Shown: positions 43,701-49,271, counted from the stretch's first letter. The stretch is 62,000 nucleotides of DNA from Symbiodinium natans (GCA_905221605.1 CAJNDS010002140.1:390001-452000), one strand, 5' to 3'. The notes: generated from the sequence alone by a model not told the origin. Numbers and translations: made by a program.

Positions 43701-46700
43701 ACCCTAAGCCTTAAGCCCTGAACCCTGAACGCTAATCCCTAGACTCAACCATCAGAAACACCCTCATGAATCCTGCAAAATCCCTGAGGCGAAGAAATGC
43801 TGCAGCCAACTTACGTGCGCTGCATCAAGTCTGCCACAGGCAGGGAGAAGAAGAGTTTTGAGCAGGAGGGGGTTTAGGGTTCGGGGTTTAGGGTTTAGTG
43901 TTTATGGTTTGGGTGCGGGTCTAGCCTTTGTGCGGGGTGTATGCAAAAAGCGGAAACCCTAAACAAGAAGCTTTAGACTTAAGACCCATTGCCTTATACC
44001 TTGAATGTACTTCAGGGCAAGCGTGGTTCCACGGATGAAGTTTCAGGGTTTAGGAGTAAGCGTTGCGTTTCAGTACCTTGAGCCCTATAGCCTCGCTGAC
44101 CACCCAAACCCCCCAAAGAAACTCAAATAGGCCTTCGGGGAACCCCCAGATGTAGGGTTTAGGGTTTAGGAAACCCCAAACCCTAAACCCTCAACCCTCA
44201 ACCCTAAACCCTGAACCCTTAGGGTCTAAGTTTTAGGGTTGAGTCTTTTGTGTCTCATTAGGTGTAGGGCTCAGGGTTCAGAGTTTCGGGGCGGACCAGG
44301 CAGTGCGGTGCAGTCTGCAGCTTTCGCATGTGCTTTGGGGTTTAGGGTTTAGGGTGTAGGGTTTAATGCTGCACTGTCTTTAGTATGGCTCCCCCCCCCC
44401 CCCCCCCCCCCACAAATTTGGACCCTCTGTAAACGCATGGCCGCGGCGACCCCCCAAACAAATGTGGGGGGGGGGGGGGGGGCGAACCGCCCTCAGGGCC
44501 TCAAGCCTTTAGGACCTCAAGGCCTGAAACTTTCCAGCCTTTAAGATTCCTGGAGCCCAAGGCCCTCAAGGCCTCAAGCCTTACTGCGTAAGCCCTTCGC
44601 CCCTAAAAAAAACAATCATCCGAAAAAACTCTGTATTATAGAGGGTTCCCAGACAAACTTTCTACAGACAGTCCGACCGGCCCGTGGGCTACCTATCACA
44701 AAGTTTGTTTGGGGCCTCGTTTCGAAATGAAATTCCATAAGGCTTTACATGGAACTGGCCGGGCTTAGATTTCTGGATTCTTCGGGCTCTAACTCTTTAA
44801 GATTCCTGGAGCCCAAGGCCCTCAGGGCCTCAAGCCTTACTTCGTAAGCCCTTAACCCAAAACACAAACCCTTAAAACAAAAAGACGTCCGGAAAACACT
44901 TGTGATAATAACGGGTACCTCCAACAAACTCGGATCGCAGAATAAATGTTGGAAACTTGTGTCTAATAGACCCTCCTTACACTAAATCAGTCCAACATTA
45001 GAGGCGTGGAATACCGACTGTTGCGATGGCCCCGCCGCTCGCGCCTGTGGGGGACAAGCCCTGGCGCAGCAATCGTCAAGCACTGTTAGAGGACAGGTGG
45101 GGGTTTACGATATTAGGGGGTACCTTATTGGGGTCCCTATAAAAAGGGGATCCTTCTGTTTTGGGATCGATATTGGGGGCTCCCCAAACCCCCAGGTTTG
45201 GAAGATGGTGTCAAGCTTCTCACGCGTGGCACGTTCGAGGCAGTTCTCGGAGTTCAAGTGCCAAGGCCTAGGCAAACACTATGACTCAACACCTCGGTAG
45301 CCCCCTCCTGCAGGTGAACTGTGACTTTCTGCATGCTGTCTACTTGGAGGTTCATGGGTACATATAACCCCAATCATAAGTTTACTTATAACCTACTTAG
45401 AGGACTTAGGGGGCTTAGAAGTACAGTTATAATTGGGTTTTAAGTACCCATGAACCTCCAAGCAGGATCGCATGGGCGAAGAAAAGGCTGCAAGCCAAAC
45501 AGGGCACGTAGGAGTCTGAAGCCAGATGTGCATCTCAACAAAGGCTTCCGAAGATTGCAGCTGAAGCCTAAACCCTAAACCCTAAACCCTAAACCCTAAA
45601 CCCTAAACCCTAAACCCTAAACCCTAAACCCTAAACCCTAAACCCTAAACCCTAAACCCTAAACCCTAAACCCTAAACCTTGACCCCTGCGTCGGCCTCT
45701 TTGTGAAGGGGTTATTGTTAGAAGGCCCGAACTATATACAAATATACCCGAACTAATATAAATATCCCCGAACGTAACTATATATATATATATATATCTT
45801 AGTACGTATCCCAACTAAAATGGATTTCCAGCTGCGGTGTTCCTGTAGCTATTGGCCGCCAATTCGGCGCAAGCCCGGATAGGACAAGCTAAGTGAAGTA
45901 GATTGTCGATTCTATGCCACAACCGGCGTGTGAAAAGGGTCAGAGTCAAAGTTCGAAGACGCGTGAGGGTCAGACGACAACCGACAACCAGGACCATCAG
46001 CACCAGATGAAGCATTGAGCGCTGTGACCAGGGCTCACATGGCTTCGACAGCATCCAAAGCTACCAAAGCTGCCAACCCCACCTCCGCCTCCACCCCGAC
46101 TGTGAGCGACTCTCAATTTCCAAAGACAAAACGTGCGGGGTTCGATGGGGCTGGGTTTGGGCGCCGCTCGGTTTGGGGGCCGCTTGCAACTTTCTGGGGT
46201 CTCAGGATCCAGGTGGCTCATACACAGTTATATATCGTTCCAGCAAATTTATATAGTTCGAGGCAATTTATATTTAGTTCCAGCAAAGGTATAATAGTTC
46301 GAACATGTAAAATACAATTCAGAAAGCCATACGCTGCGCTCGGCCTCTTTGTGTTCCCCACTGCCCTCCGTGGACCGCGCCAAGCCTACTATATACTAAT
46401 CGGTCAAGGTCGAAGCAAAGTGGCGACAAAATACAGGGCGGAACCGCTCGGAACCGTTCTGCGCTATATATGAATAAATAGTGCGGAACCGCTCGGAACT
46501 GTTCTGAACGATATATAACTTCTTCCAGCCGAAAAACGAAATAGTTCGAAATAGTTCCAAATCGTTCGAAATAGTCCGGGGAATTATATATGGTGCGGAA
46601 CCGCTCGGAACCGTTCTGAACTATATATTAATAAGTAGTGCGGAGCCGCTCGGAGCCGTTCTGAGCTATGTATTGACAATGCAGCATAGCTAGTTGACAT

Positions 46701-47605
46701 GATATCATCATGCCAAGTCATGTCACATATGTCATCAGTTTATGTCACATCGTATTTTTCATATGATCATACTTTAGCCGCGCGGGTTGAGGTGCCAGAG
46801 TCCCTCTTTCTGTCGCTCTCCCACGCTCTCTCTTACCCTCTTCCGCTCTCATCACCGCCTTATGGGCGGGCAGGCTGCTGGTAAGGCGCTGGGACTTATA
46901 AATCACTCCAAGGATTCTATAGATAGTTCCAAGGATTTATATAGTTCGAAGCACTGTGTGGGTACCCACAATGAAAGAGGCCCACGCAGGTAACAACCTA
47001 AACCCTAAACCCTAAACCCTAAACCTAAACCCTAAACCCTAAACCCTAAACCGTAAACCCTAAACCCTAAACCCTAAACCCTAAACCCTAAACCCTAAAC
47101 CCTAAACCCTAAACCCTAAACCCTAAACCCCTAGCCCTAACCCTAAACCCTCAAGACGCAACCGATGTGGCTGGAGGACATGGAGGTGCTCTTCCAGGGC
47201 TTGGACAAGCACCTGACCTACATGGATCCCAGCGTTATCTTGAGTCACGAGAACAGTCTCGTGGGGATGCTTGGGAATTAAATTTTTTACTCTTTGGATA
47301 CTATAACCCCTAAGGAACAGCTAACATTTTATAATTCTTGCTAGGGTTCCAAGGTTCAGTATGGGTATTTCCCAAATAGGGGTACTCTTATATCACCCCC
47401 AAGATAGTATAATCCGAATTCTAGGAACCCTAAAAGGGAACCCCCTATTTTCAGAAACCCGAAACCCTAAACTCTAAACCTTAAACTCCAACCCTAAACC
47501 CTAAAACCCTAAGGTCTCATGTGGGATCCAGATGGCCTGCACTTCTCGCAGATCGGCTCCTACACACTGGGCAAATCCTTGGCCAAGCTGGCCATCGAAC
47601 TCTGT
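28658..47605 (+). CDS. SGNH/GDSL-type hydrolase, about ten micro-exons over 19 kb
   Basis: GDSL hydrolases are Ser esterases/lipases with a Ser-Asp-His triad. Exons read by eye: 28658-28760 (CYGDSLTA, block I Ser); 29919-about 30012 (FYSGGRWFQPYGRALANEMA); 30413-about 30544 (VSVCGLTGKSAEEML); 40327-40374 (GLARTLEEDGPFDL); 43000-43043 (VLLMAGTNDLPYTH, block III GxND); 43789-43839 (NLRALHQVCH); 45004-45096 (RGIPTVAMAPPLAP); 45196-45259 (tentative); 47156-47255 (MEVLFQGLDKHLTYMDPSVI); 47514 to about 47605 (WDPDGLHFSQIGSYTLG, block V Asp and His). All key motifs occur in family order on one strand, and most junctions keep phase. Donors are GT or GC. Introns carry telomeric arrays, a 9.3-kb copia element (intron 3) and a ubiquitin-like gene (intron 4). 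The start and true stop are not fixed. The substrate cannot be told. Confidence 0.8.
29085..29200. repeat. TTTAGGG array in GDSL intron 1
   Basis: About 16 units. Shorter runs lie at 28925-28965. The rest of this intron holds a T-rich TTTTTGTTTGTT stretch (29385-29512) and a CGACGG/CTGCTA trinucleotide stretch near 29785-29840. Confidence 0.9.
29919..30012 (+). CDS. GDSL hydrolase exon 2
   Basis: Starts after CTTGCAG. Reads FYSGGRWFQPYGRALANEMA then AYGLSC, typical of the segment following GDSLTAG. The 3' end is uncertain: GC donors within 29995-30008 keep phase with exon 3, while the GT at 30013 does not. Confidence 0.75.
30413..30544 (+). CDS. GDSL hydrolase exon 3
   Basis: Reads HVSVCGLTGKSAEEMLLGVN then TSLVDQCGIAWKDRVADRQL. 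The CGLTGxSAEEM block is typical of this family. It starts after CTGAG. The frame meets TGA at 30556, so a donor must lie before that. GT at 30545 is possible, but its phase does not fit exon 4 simply. Confidence 0.7.
30598..30685. repeat. TTTAGGG/TTCAGGG array
   Basis: Alternating TTTAGGG and TTCAGGG units in GDSL intron 3, upstream of the copia insertion. Confidence 0.85.
30957..30961. repeat. Target-site duplication ACCCT (left)
   Basis: ACCCT precedes the 5' LTR and occurs again at 40270-40274 after the 3' LTR. The insertion therefore split a CCCTAAA array, short on the left (30938-30961) and long on the right (40270-40326). Confidence 0.8.
30962..31297 (+). repeat. 5' LTR of the copia element (336 bp)
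   Basis: Starts TGAAGATGTGCAGCC and ends GCAACAAGA. Its terminus is TG...GA rather than TG...CA. It contains the ATG (31239) of the polyprotein. Confidence 0.93.
31239..39860 (+). CDS. Copia gag-pol polyprotein with methyltransferase-like and SAP-like domains
   Basis: 2873 residues. Approximate order: low-complexity leader; coiled coil 223-262; gag 430-650; CCCH finger C-x8-C-x5-C-x3-H at 689-708; CCHC knuckle 722-735; aspartic protease LLDSGATHS near 841; a block 1056-1190 resembling C5 DNA methyltransferase (HLFAGEEGH, VLEVDI, GGPPG, MIEHPG); integrase zinc region 1292-1310; DDE catalytic residues in SDLSGPL (1329), HSDRGEYYS (1509) and HAEATVKW (1546), with an acidic linker 1383-1460; reverse transcriptase with YVDD at 2228; RNase H with FCDAAY, TAESEL and YTDSTSA (2400-2534); membrane segments at 2565-2582 and 2598-2618; nine SSPIPQA-type repeats; and a SAP-like helix pair 2782-2815. 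ATG 31239 lies in the LTR (GCCATGG), and the frame runs through the primer site. There is no frameshift between gag and pol. Confidence 0.93.
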   Translation: MEPQLPGSPCDQHEGDMQQEVMVAQPPAAQAATLQGPVPNGMDQPQVQVNLATGQATTARSGATILQADVDGAGAMDETVSFAGRADVPPSTQDLGSSLEPEPAARRSQAVEEASMTNFDRGGAGAGEQAAGVSQVASTGFATPRSMRNGYSGGAPWVAGLEVPAWVSRLGSYLSLAPQNDLLPSPLGGSQGSQRSLPGGPSFVLRNSRPTPSPPTPSSSSLPQEAIQAEVQRQLGQVLQRLRVAEQRNEELESELATLKQGGGGMRQPAFPGLESGDVQQVRPSRVPDPPEHGRDPDLEERGPGEVPLPPELEGGPGTSELLRDAAPGRTTSARTSRVATSGGITEGIRSLLGGGTRPPTPPIPRDPSTPRESPVLEMLARGMKQLQDIQAQTLARSPSSPSQSEVVKPGTLTLSPLPEYRASDGAGSSALQLQDWLEVAATVLADVSENSGAWWSAVMDLVNETYSQWLAATPLERLQIAPKGAEALCTGRWTRVNARIASMLLTAMGEELRGEMVGQRITQSSPRMVFRLFVLFQPGGSAERQEVLKKLQNPSEFLTGDGLEDVLKAVRAWPRWLARCISVNMSPPDASVMVRGLMNLTTKYISMSPDAAFRTAMLRTSLRLDARPTISQVQEYQRHLQAELETLLSSTSTVATSSATAGAPKMRAMEATSGQKTKEKERAGSEMCRYFMKPSGCRRGNRCSFSHNMASLDKETRARKCLLCGAEGHRQRECTVNKSGAKPKASSAATTSMAKTGDTAPSSSQPPAMAAITGPQGEGGDNTVQGVPWTLESLLQAVQAQVVHNASEGEKSLEKTPAAKVLIVRDIRVCSLRSSSSALLDSGATHSLRSAVSWDEWLRSEEVEVQLAGNHSLKMRMSGLDTLLMPPQPNHDPMAQQPQTIVPLGELVKILGYTMRWSREECTLEGPDGEIIHLSTNSGCPQLCEAEALALIARLEERKREQLENETLITEDRITRIASCMDRSWFEYLLNYTNGGPREAGLRALRDAPFFQGIPGECLSALIPPEEQSSGWETLKKVTYLTRPQRRTLLSAKKWVVHLFAGEEGHMEFFRQHDGDTVVLEVDIRQCRGHDLLGASPTWKMLLWGARSGKVDMVFGGPPGRDGKTFLPFAPEETNLKPLSLICRMLWLFVVASAGRMTTAKGATRHKEVGFMIEHPGKSVSTPSAIREGRPFLWETRMWQEFAMETGMFEVSFEQGGTGASTTMSTVLGTNIQYLRGLEGIKADSKPETTTPQEVDQSRWSPGLVKALVVAFHMWSRSPQVYAMSPEQWKKHVDASHLPYRRDCATCVMAKGTGRRHGRVSHPDSYVLTSDLSGPLKAGLDSAVKGTPSCNIRYLLVAKYFFPKDFVRAYSGKEPPSNEGMEHSPLPESQGDKDNLEEEPGTSVLDEIPDYELSEQEELPDDREPLLEDCDGGGEADDKEEEEPPEGEGGDGGKPGHAAMRTGDCNPPEMTSLVFAVGIPNNKASTIKGALQDVILYLGAHGLPVLRFHSDRGEYYSTAFKAWLREQGIRGTWAEPGIPQTNGHAEATVKWIKNRIRTMLVASGLPVRLWPAAAETAAAEQRASVLGWKSLLLAPFGTVVHVKKRPYTALGPRRSADTFDPRWARGRYVGLSGLLDRGHLVFLPEEEGKGEGFFHTFHVRPNLVDPGEPTTTLEADEVIKPATRLTGKTRPSDVMPRIAAIEKESRGDVEEEANQALKFDDEDLDLEMVEKWFRNGTLDNFKAGAYRHGGVVGVMNSTWEFPHMTQILTRILQRSMPEATFTAILVSTNTLREVHKDVNNDSSTLNYLVPVVCPRKGGGVWVQLQPGDVVQGELSQRPNSKGEMMFGNVHPLKKGKCISFSPKRAHEVMEWTGDRVVIIGYTPHCHGRMDYSMVRTLENLGFQPPLSQLPEFYVPRPEEIAVNSVSTTEVTLNEQCEQVEPELGSKDWELFLEVEDGEVKIGGGGDGPFSPTIPSVNKAEVSYTSEIEELLSSLTAPLDVVHNVDPKEVLRSLEKWIPAIQKEVKGVEHAIERLRTGTTSRASWLQRQGVQRLPTKFVYTVKPNDKADPNDPSTWFKRKARLVVCGNMALINNPDLYTEAAPAEAVRAALTLTCKNQWTVGILDVVMAFLKTPMGRSSRDPVVVVQPPKLLERLNMIEEFELWGLIRALYGLKESPRLWGSYRDHELASLTMQMNDAMLQLRKGKAVTAWWTVLGSNNEIVAVIVIYVDDFVICGSRNTIMVLAQGIQQLWETTELQLISQQQPLRFLGMEIYLRGGEGEPMSFSIAQEAYIRELLRTREISSTQLDRIPLSKDAASFAVLENDIPPNDFDVHLAQQLTGELLWISQRSRPDLAFVTSLMSTLTTRAPSRVIAIAYKALGYLQRTQSRHLTIAYDGTDLSLFCDAAYAPESGRSHSGWSVFWGGSAIVWRSGRQSVISLSTAESELIALLDGAVATLGVEALLQDVGVVVASRTIYTDSTSALAISSGTGGWRTRHLRIKAGWLQEQLDAGIMAIKHCAGRIQLADLLTKALPAQRISDLLVLWGVTDEQPARPTTRTSSNISAKALLALVCCMLIVGAKSEEESVNYQNRLSVDWDMVGWLVLFLAVAGVVAVWEAAKWATAGMLEWTPGAGARRLRKLQRLEAATRRALEVELDRLDKEEANSSLIQQASSPIPQASSPIPQASSPIPQASSLIPQASSLIPQASSPIPQASSLIPQASSPIPQEASTSSTPRATVVTGMNDSLMTPRQWSQVDEPLMSSTPSESIPEDWDERPRVCLDLVMLMVVEDIRAGLREEGLPVTGSKKDMAERLSANLVEGAFPSRALPSTRQYKYVLYLWNQRGLKHRTRLKWENVNTRHKISQWLAFWKDA
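31298..31310 (+). promoter_or_regulatory. Primer-binding site, half-tRNA-Met type
   Basis: GGTTATGGTCGCC abuts the 5' LTR. The first seven or eight bases complement a tRNA-Met anticodon loop (CATAACC). The same position in the small element reads GGTTATGAGCCC. The site is itself translated as part of the polyprotein (EVMVA). Confidence 0.7.
34405..34800 (+). other. Methyltransferase-like domain within the copia polyprotein
   Basis: HLFAGEEGHMEFF resembles motif I (DLFAGxGG), VLEVDI motif II, GHDLL motif III, VDMVFGGPPG motif IV and VGFMIEHP motif VI of cytosine-C5 methyltransferases. The catalytic Cys expected after GGPP is Gly here, and ENV of motif VI is EHP. The fold may be kept without cytosine methyltransfer. 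It lies between protease and integrase. Confidence 0.6.
39243..39420 (+). repeat. 21-bp tandem repeat coding for SSPIPQA units
   Basis: About eight to nine copies of a CACAGGCTTCGTCACCGATC-type unit in frame with the polyprotein. It forms a Ser/Pro/Gln linker between the membrane segment and the SAP-like domain. Low divergence points to recent expansion. Confidence 0.9.
39924..39932 (+). promoter_or_regulatory. Polypurine tract of the copia element
   Basis: GAGGAGGAG immediately before the 3' LTR. Confidence 0.8.
39933..40269 (+). repeat. 3' LTR of the copia element (337 bp)
   Basis: Identical to the 5' LTR by eye, except for eight instead of seven T in the run near 39990. Followed by the ACCCT duplication. 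Confidence 0.93.
40270..40326. repeat. CCCTAAA array at the GDSL intron 3 acceptor
   Basis: Eight units ending ...CCCTAAG, whose AG is the acceptor for exon 4. It is the right half of the array into which the copia element inserted. Confidence 0.9.
40327..40374 (+). CDS. GDSL hydrolase exon 4
   Basis: Reads WQGLARTLEEDGPFDL, ending in phase 0 before GCCACT (a GC donor). The next exon starts VLLMAGTND, giving the usual PFDLVLLMAGTND block. Confidence 0.78.
40430..40505. repeat. TTTAGGG array
   Basis: About ten units in GDSL intron 4, running into a family A element. Confidence 0.9.
40498..40600 (+). mobile_element. Family A short inverted-repeat element
   Basis: GGGTTTACGAAATTAGGGG... and ...CCTTTTTTCGTAAACCCCC are near-perfect inverted ends. 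Internal blocks are GGTACC and TATTTGTGGACTATATTA. About 103 bp. Confidence 0.8.
41307..42287 (+). CDS. Ubiquitin-like protein with a GRDP-like insert
   Basis: The N-terminus MRLYVRTLTGKTIIVDL matches the first two strands of ubiquitin. The C-terminus (about residues 268-326) matches the rest from the central helix on: SLKARIQEQEGTPP, QQRLILGGKQL and LHLVLRLGGC. K11, K27 and K48 equivalents remain; K6 and K29 are Arg. The end LRLGGC lacks the usual Arg before GG and has Cys last, as some polyubiquitin caps do. Between the halves are ~240 residues with SREVDEVWHALMMFPQVYQ, like the VDxxWHxHxLxP..Y motif of GRDP/DUF1399 proteins. A probable in-frame 114-bp intron lies at 41891-42004 (GG|GTGGGT...GGCAG|G). 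Its removal gives CYGYIKTFGKAPPASLWP, the expected GRDP block. ATG 41307 (GCGGCCATGC) starts exactly at the ubiquitin Met. Role unknown. Confidence 0.75.
   Translation: MRLYVRTLTGKTIIVDLADDPSRILIPDRFKTRGAKGISQAKIQGGKPSVVVKAASKELADFWKSKDGQAVREFLQQRPHHFQRSSLDELLIEFSRFFVLKAIFSDTAPPRVASEAEPPSKRARHAAPSARLSPSREVDEVWHALMMFPQVYQALCQSLASEMICHDPRSKDAFQPERYHFTFKMCLGRKFACYGWVQGFGFRFQGQHAAWGREQEVELSLVWGFEMSCRCGRYIKTFGKAPPASLWPLPAAWYQDPELCEAVEAEDLDQETVASLKARIQEQEGTPPCQQRLILGGKQLLEDQTLAECGVADGATLHLVLRLGGC
41891..42004 (+). other. Probable intron of the ubiquitin-like gene
   Basis: GT...AG, 114 bp and divisible by three, so it stays open if retained. It begins with degenerate telomere-like repeat (GGGTTCAGGGTTTTGGGTTT). 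The retained translation WVQGFGFRFQGQ has no family match, whereas the spliced one does. Confidence 0.6.
42770..42965. repeat. CCCTAAA array with variants
   Basis: Mixed CCCTAAA, CCCTAAG and CCCTACA units before GDSL exon 5. A C15 run lies at about 42420. Confidence 0.9.
43000..43043 (+). CDS. GDSL hydrolase exon 5, block III
   Basis: Between CCCAG and GTGGCT. Reads VLLMAGTNDLPYTH, with the oxyanion-hole Asn in GTND. 44 bp. It leaves AG of a split Arg codon completed by exon 6. Confidence 0.82.
43789..43839 (+). CDS. GDSL hydrolase exon 6
   Basis: Starts after CTGAG. Reads RRNAAANLRALHQVCH and ends at CACAG|GCAGGG, a GC donor. The split Arg codon joins exon 7 to give CHRRGIPTVAMAPP, matching the usual LHxxCHxxGVxTVxLxPP segment. 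Confidence 0.75.
43860..45003. other. GDSL intron 6
   Basis: Scattered telomere-like units, a foldback of a C21 run (44391-44411) and G17 run (44466-44482), and a second palindrome at 44648-44716 (CCCAGACAAACTTTC / ACAAAGTTTGTTTGGGG). A duplicated segment, AGATTCCTGGAGCCCAAGGC followed by CTCA(A/G)GGCCTCAAGCCTTAC, occurs at about 44543 and 44800. Confidence 0.6.
45004..45096 (+). CDS. GDSL hydrolase exon 7
   Basis: Reads GIPTVAMAPPLAPVGDKPWR then SNRQALLED, in phase with exon 6. It ends at GACAG|GTGGGG, where a family A element begins. The AG leaves a split Arg codon. Confidence 0.78.
45097..45195 (+). mobile_element. Family A element forming a complete 99-bp intron (introner-like)
   Basis: Begins GTGGGGGTTTACGATATTAG and ends CTCCCCAAACCCCCAG, so the element carries both splice sites. 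CAGGT occurs at 45094-45098 and again at 45193-45197, like a target duplication. Removing the element with one copy restores an open frame (GAG GAC AGG TTT GGA). Confidence 0.72.
45196..45259 (+). CDS. GDSL hydrolase exon 8 (tentative)
   Basis: Reads FGRWCQASHAWHVRGSSRSS in the phase set by exon 7. The family usually has a less conserved helix here (LGRWA-like). A TAG at 45269 forces an end before that. A GC donor at 45260 keeps phase 0 with exon 9. Confidence 0.5.
45343..45462. mobile_element. Family C short inverted-repeat element
   Basis: CTTGGAGGTTCATGGGTAC and its mirror GTACCCATGAACCTCCAAG are perfect 19-bp ends, with AACCCCAAT/ATTGGGTT pairing further in. 120 bp, in GDSL intron 8. Confidence 0.85.
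45567..45682. repeat. CCCTAAA array
   Basis: About 16 perfect units in GDSL intron 8. Confidence 0.95.
45700..46990. repeat. AT-rich region of GTTC/GAAC words
   Basis: CCCGAACTA words (45728-45770), then many TATAGTTC(C/G)A words (46225-46330 and 46540-46575). Four copies of a ~40-bp unit containing GCGGAACCGCTCGGAACCGT then TCTGAACTATATAT lie at about 46438, 46481, 46592 and 46639. The last copy has G for A at four places. The frame 46015-46200 (AHMASTASKATKAANPTSAS) may be an exon or chance. Confidence 0.65.
46995..47150. repeat. CCCTAAA array at the exon 9 acceptor
   Basis: About 21 units with few variants. It ends CCCTCAAG, the AG preceding GDSL exon 9. Confidence 0.95.
47156..47255 (+). 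CDS. GDSL hydrolase exon 9
   Basis: Reads MWLEDMEVLFQGLDKHLTYM then DPSVILSHEN, and ends with one base of a Ser codon before GTCTCG. Exon 10 starts GTCTC after AAG, so GTCTC is repeated at both intron ends, another insertion-like signature. Confidence 0.72.
47514..47605 (+). CDS. GDSL hydrolase exon 10, block V
   Basis: Reads LMWDPDGLHFSQIGSYTLGK then SLAKLAIEL. DGLHFS carries the catalytic Asp and His. The frame stays open beyond 47605 into a reverse family B fragment (47626-47672), so the true stop or a further exon is not determined. Confidence 0.8.
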
Positions 47606-47825
47606 GAGACTTGGCTTAGTAATTGTAGTATAGGGACCAGAAAGGAATATTTAGCAATTCTTCCGACACCTGTATGAAAGCTATCCCTCCCCCACCAAAT
47701 AACAGGATCCCCTGTTACAAGGAAACCCCCACATGCTGCGTTGGTTTAACGAGGCACTCTGAATTTGATGGCCCAGAAACCAGCATAGCCACCCATAGCC
47801 CTCGATCCACCTCAGCCGCAAGAGT

Positions 47826-47935
47826 GGGGCCCCCTAGTTATAAGTAGAGTTATAAGAGCCCTAAATTGGGTTATAAGGATCCTAAATTAGGTTATAAGTC
47901 CCGTAACTACAGTTAGTATAGTAAGGGGGCCCCTC
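47826..47935. repeat. Short foldback element
   Basis: GGGGCCCCCTAGTTATAAG on the left mirrors TAGTATAGTAAGGGGGCCCC on the right, with GTTATAA words between. Confidence 0.6.
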
Positions 47936-47991
47936 CTTGTAGCATTTGTGAAACCATCACACAGAGGCCCCTGCGACCTTCAAGTAGGTTC

Positions 47992-48080
47992 CGAGAATCG
48001 AGGATTGGCTCTGAGTCAACTTCAGGCCTACAAAGTAGGCGAGGCCTGAAGCTGAGCTCAGAGTCATTCCTCGATTCTCG
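47992..48080. repeat. 89-bp palindrome with ~40-bp arms
   Basis: CGAGAATCGAGGATTGGCTC pairs with GAGTCATTCCTCGATTCTCG, and TTCAGGCCTAC pairs with GTAGGCGAGGCCTGAA, around AAA. It would make a long, stable hairpin. Confidence 0.8.
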
Positions 48081-48295
48081 AAAGATGGAAGGGCCTGAGA
48101 TCCCTGAGAGAGACATGGTTGACCAGGGATAGAACCTAAGACTTGCAGCATTCTTAATCTACATATATATATATATATATAGAAAGACATATATATATAA
48201 CTAACTATGTATATACAAACATATTTCATTCTCTTATATGGTAATACTGAATATTACTATATGATATATTGTTCTATATTATAGAAATTTCACAG

Positions 48296-48478
48296 CTCTT
48301 CTGAGGAAGGACCGGCATCCACTCCACCCCGCCATCGCGCACGGCGGACGGGCCTCAGGGCGCCAGCTTGCCCGCTATCTCAGGAGCAGCTGGCACAGAA
48401 ATCGGCTCCGGCCCCGGAATTCAAAATACCGACAATTCTGTCCTCTTGTGATCCTGGTGCCCAGCTGCTGAAGGCATG
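48296..48478 (+). other. Exon-like island ending in a stop
   Basis: A frame starting after ACAG reads ...LSQEQLAQKSAPAPEFKIPT then ILSSCDPGAQLLKA and stops at TGA. A second frame is also open over part of it. No family recognised. Confidence 0.35.
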
Positions 48479-49112
48479 ACTTGGGCTGCTTGTGCAACTC
48501 GCAAGCTCCTTTAAAAGGAAGCCGCTGTACAGAAGCTTTGCAGTCACAAACAGCATGGGCACTCCGAGTGATGTAATGTGAGGTGTCTTGGCCCGTTTCT
48601 GTGTCTGCATTGCTTCAACAGCGGCGGCGCCCCTGCGCAAGCATGTGACAGGGGAACCCAAATTGCTGCGGGCTGGCAAACGCTGCCGATAGCTGAACCC
48701 TGTGAGGAACCCACCGGTGTTCCCGGCTATTTTGGTTCCTCCAAAACATATGGGTAGTTCGCTAATTAGGGTCCCTTTTCGGGTCCCCTGCCATCGTACG
48801 GCACCCTTACTCAAGGACCCCTAAACCCTAAACCCTAAACCCTAAACCCTAACCCTAAACCCTAAACCCTAAACCCCAAACAGAGGGACCCTAAGAAGCC
48901 CAGGGTTGCATGAGATCGGCCTTGGTGCTTCGGTGAATCCGGCTTTTTTTGTAGGTTGCATGTACCGAAAGAATACTGTAACACAAGGCAAACAATACAC
49001 ACACACACACATATTTGTTCTTCACAGTGTGCACATATAGGGAGATATAGAGTGTATATACTGAAACATATCTATATATGTATATACACGCTGGTATGTG
49101 TAGTTTGAAAAA

Positions 49113-49271
49113 GAAGACATCCTACTCGGCCGCAGTTTCAGCTTGACCCGGAACCGCAACATGCAGGCGCAGATCGAAAGATTGCTGAGGAGATTCAAGC
49201 GGGGTCGGGGAGATCGCAAGGTTCCGCAATCGAAGAGTCATGAGCAGCGCCATGTGTGTACTCGCGCCTGA
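49113..49271 (+). other. Exon-like island ending in a stop
   Basis: Reads EDILLGRSFSLTRNRNMQAQ then IERLLRRFKRGRGDRKVPQS and stops at TGA 49269-49271. Basic and helix-like. Identity unknown. Confidence 0.4.
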
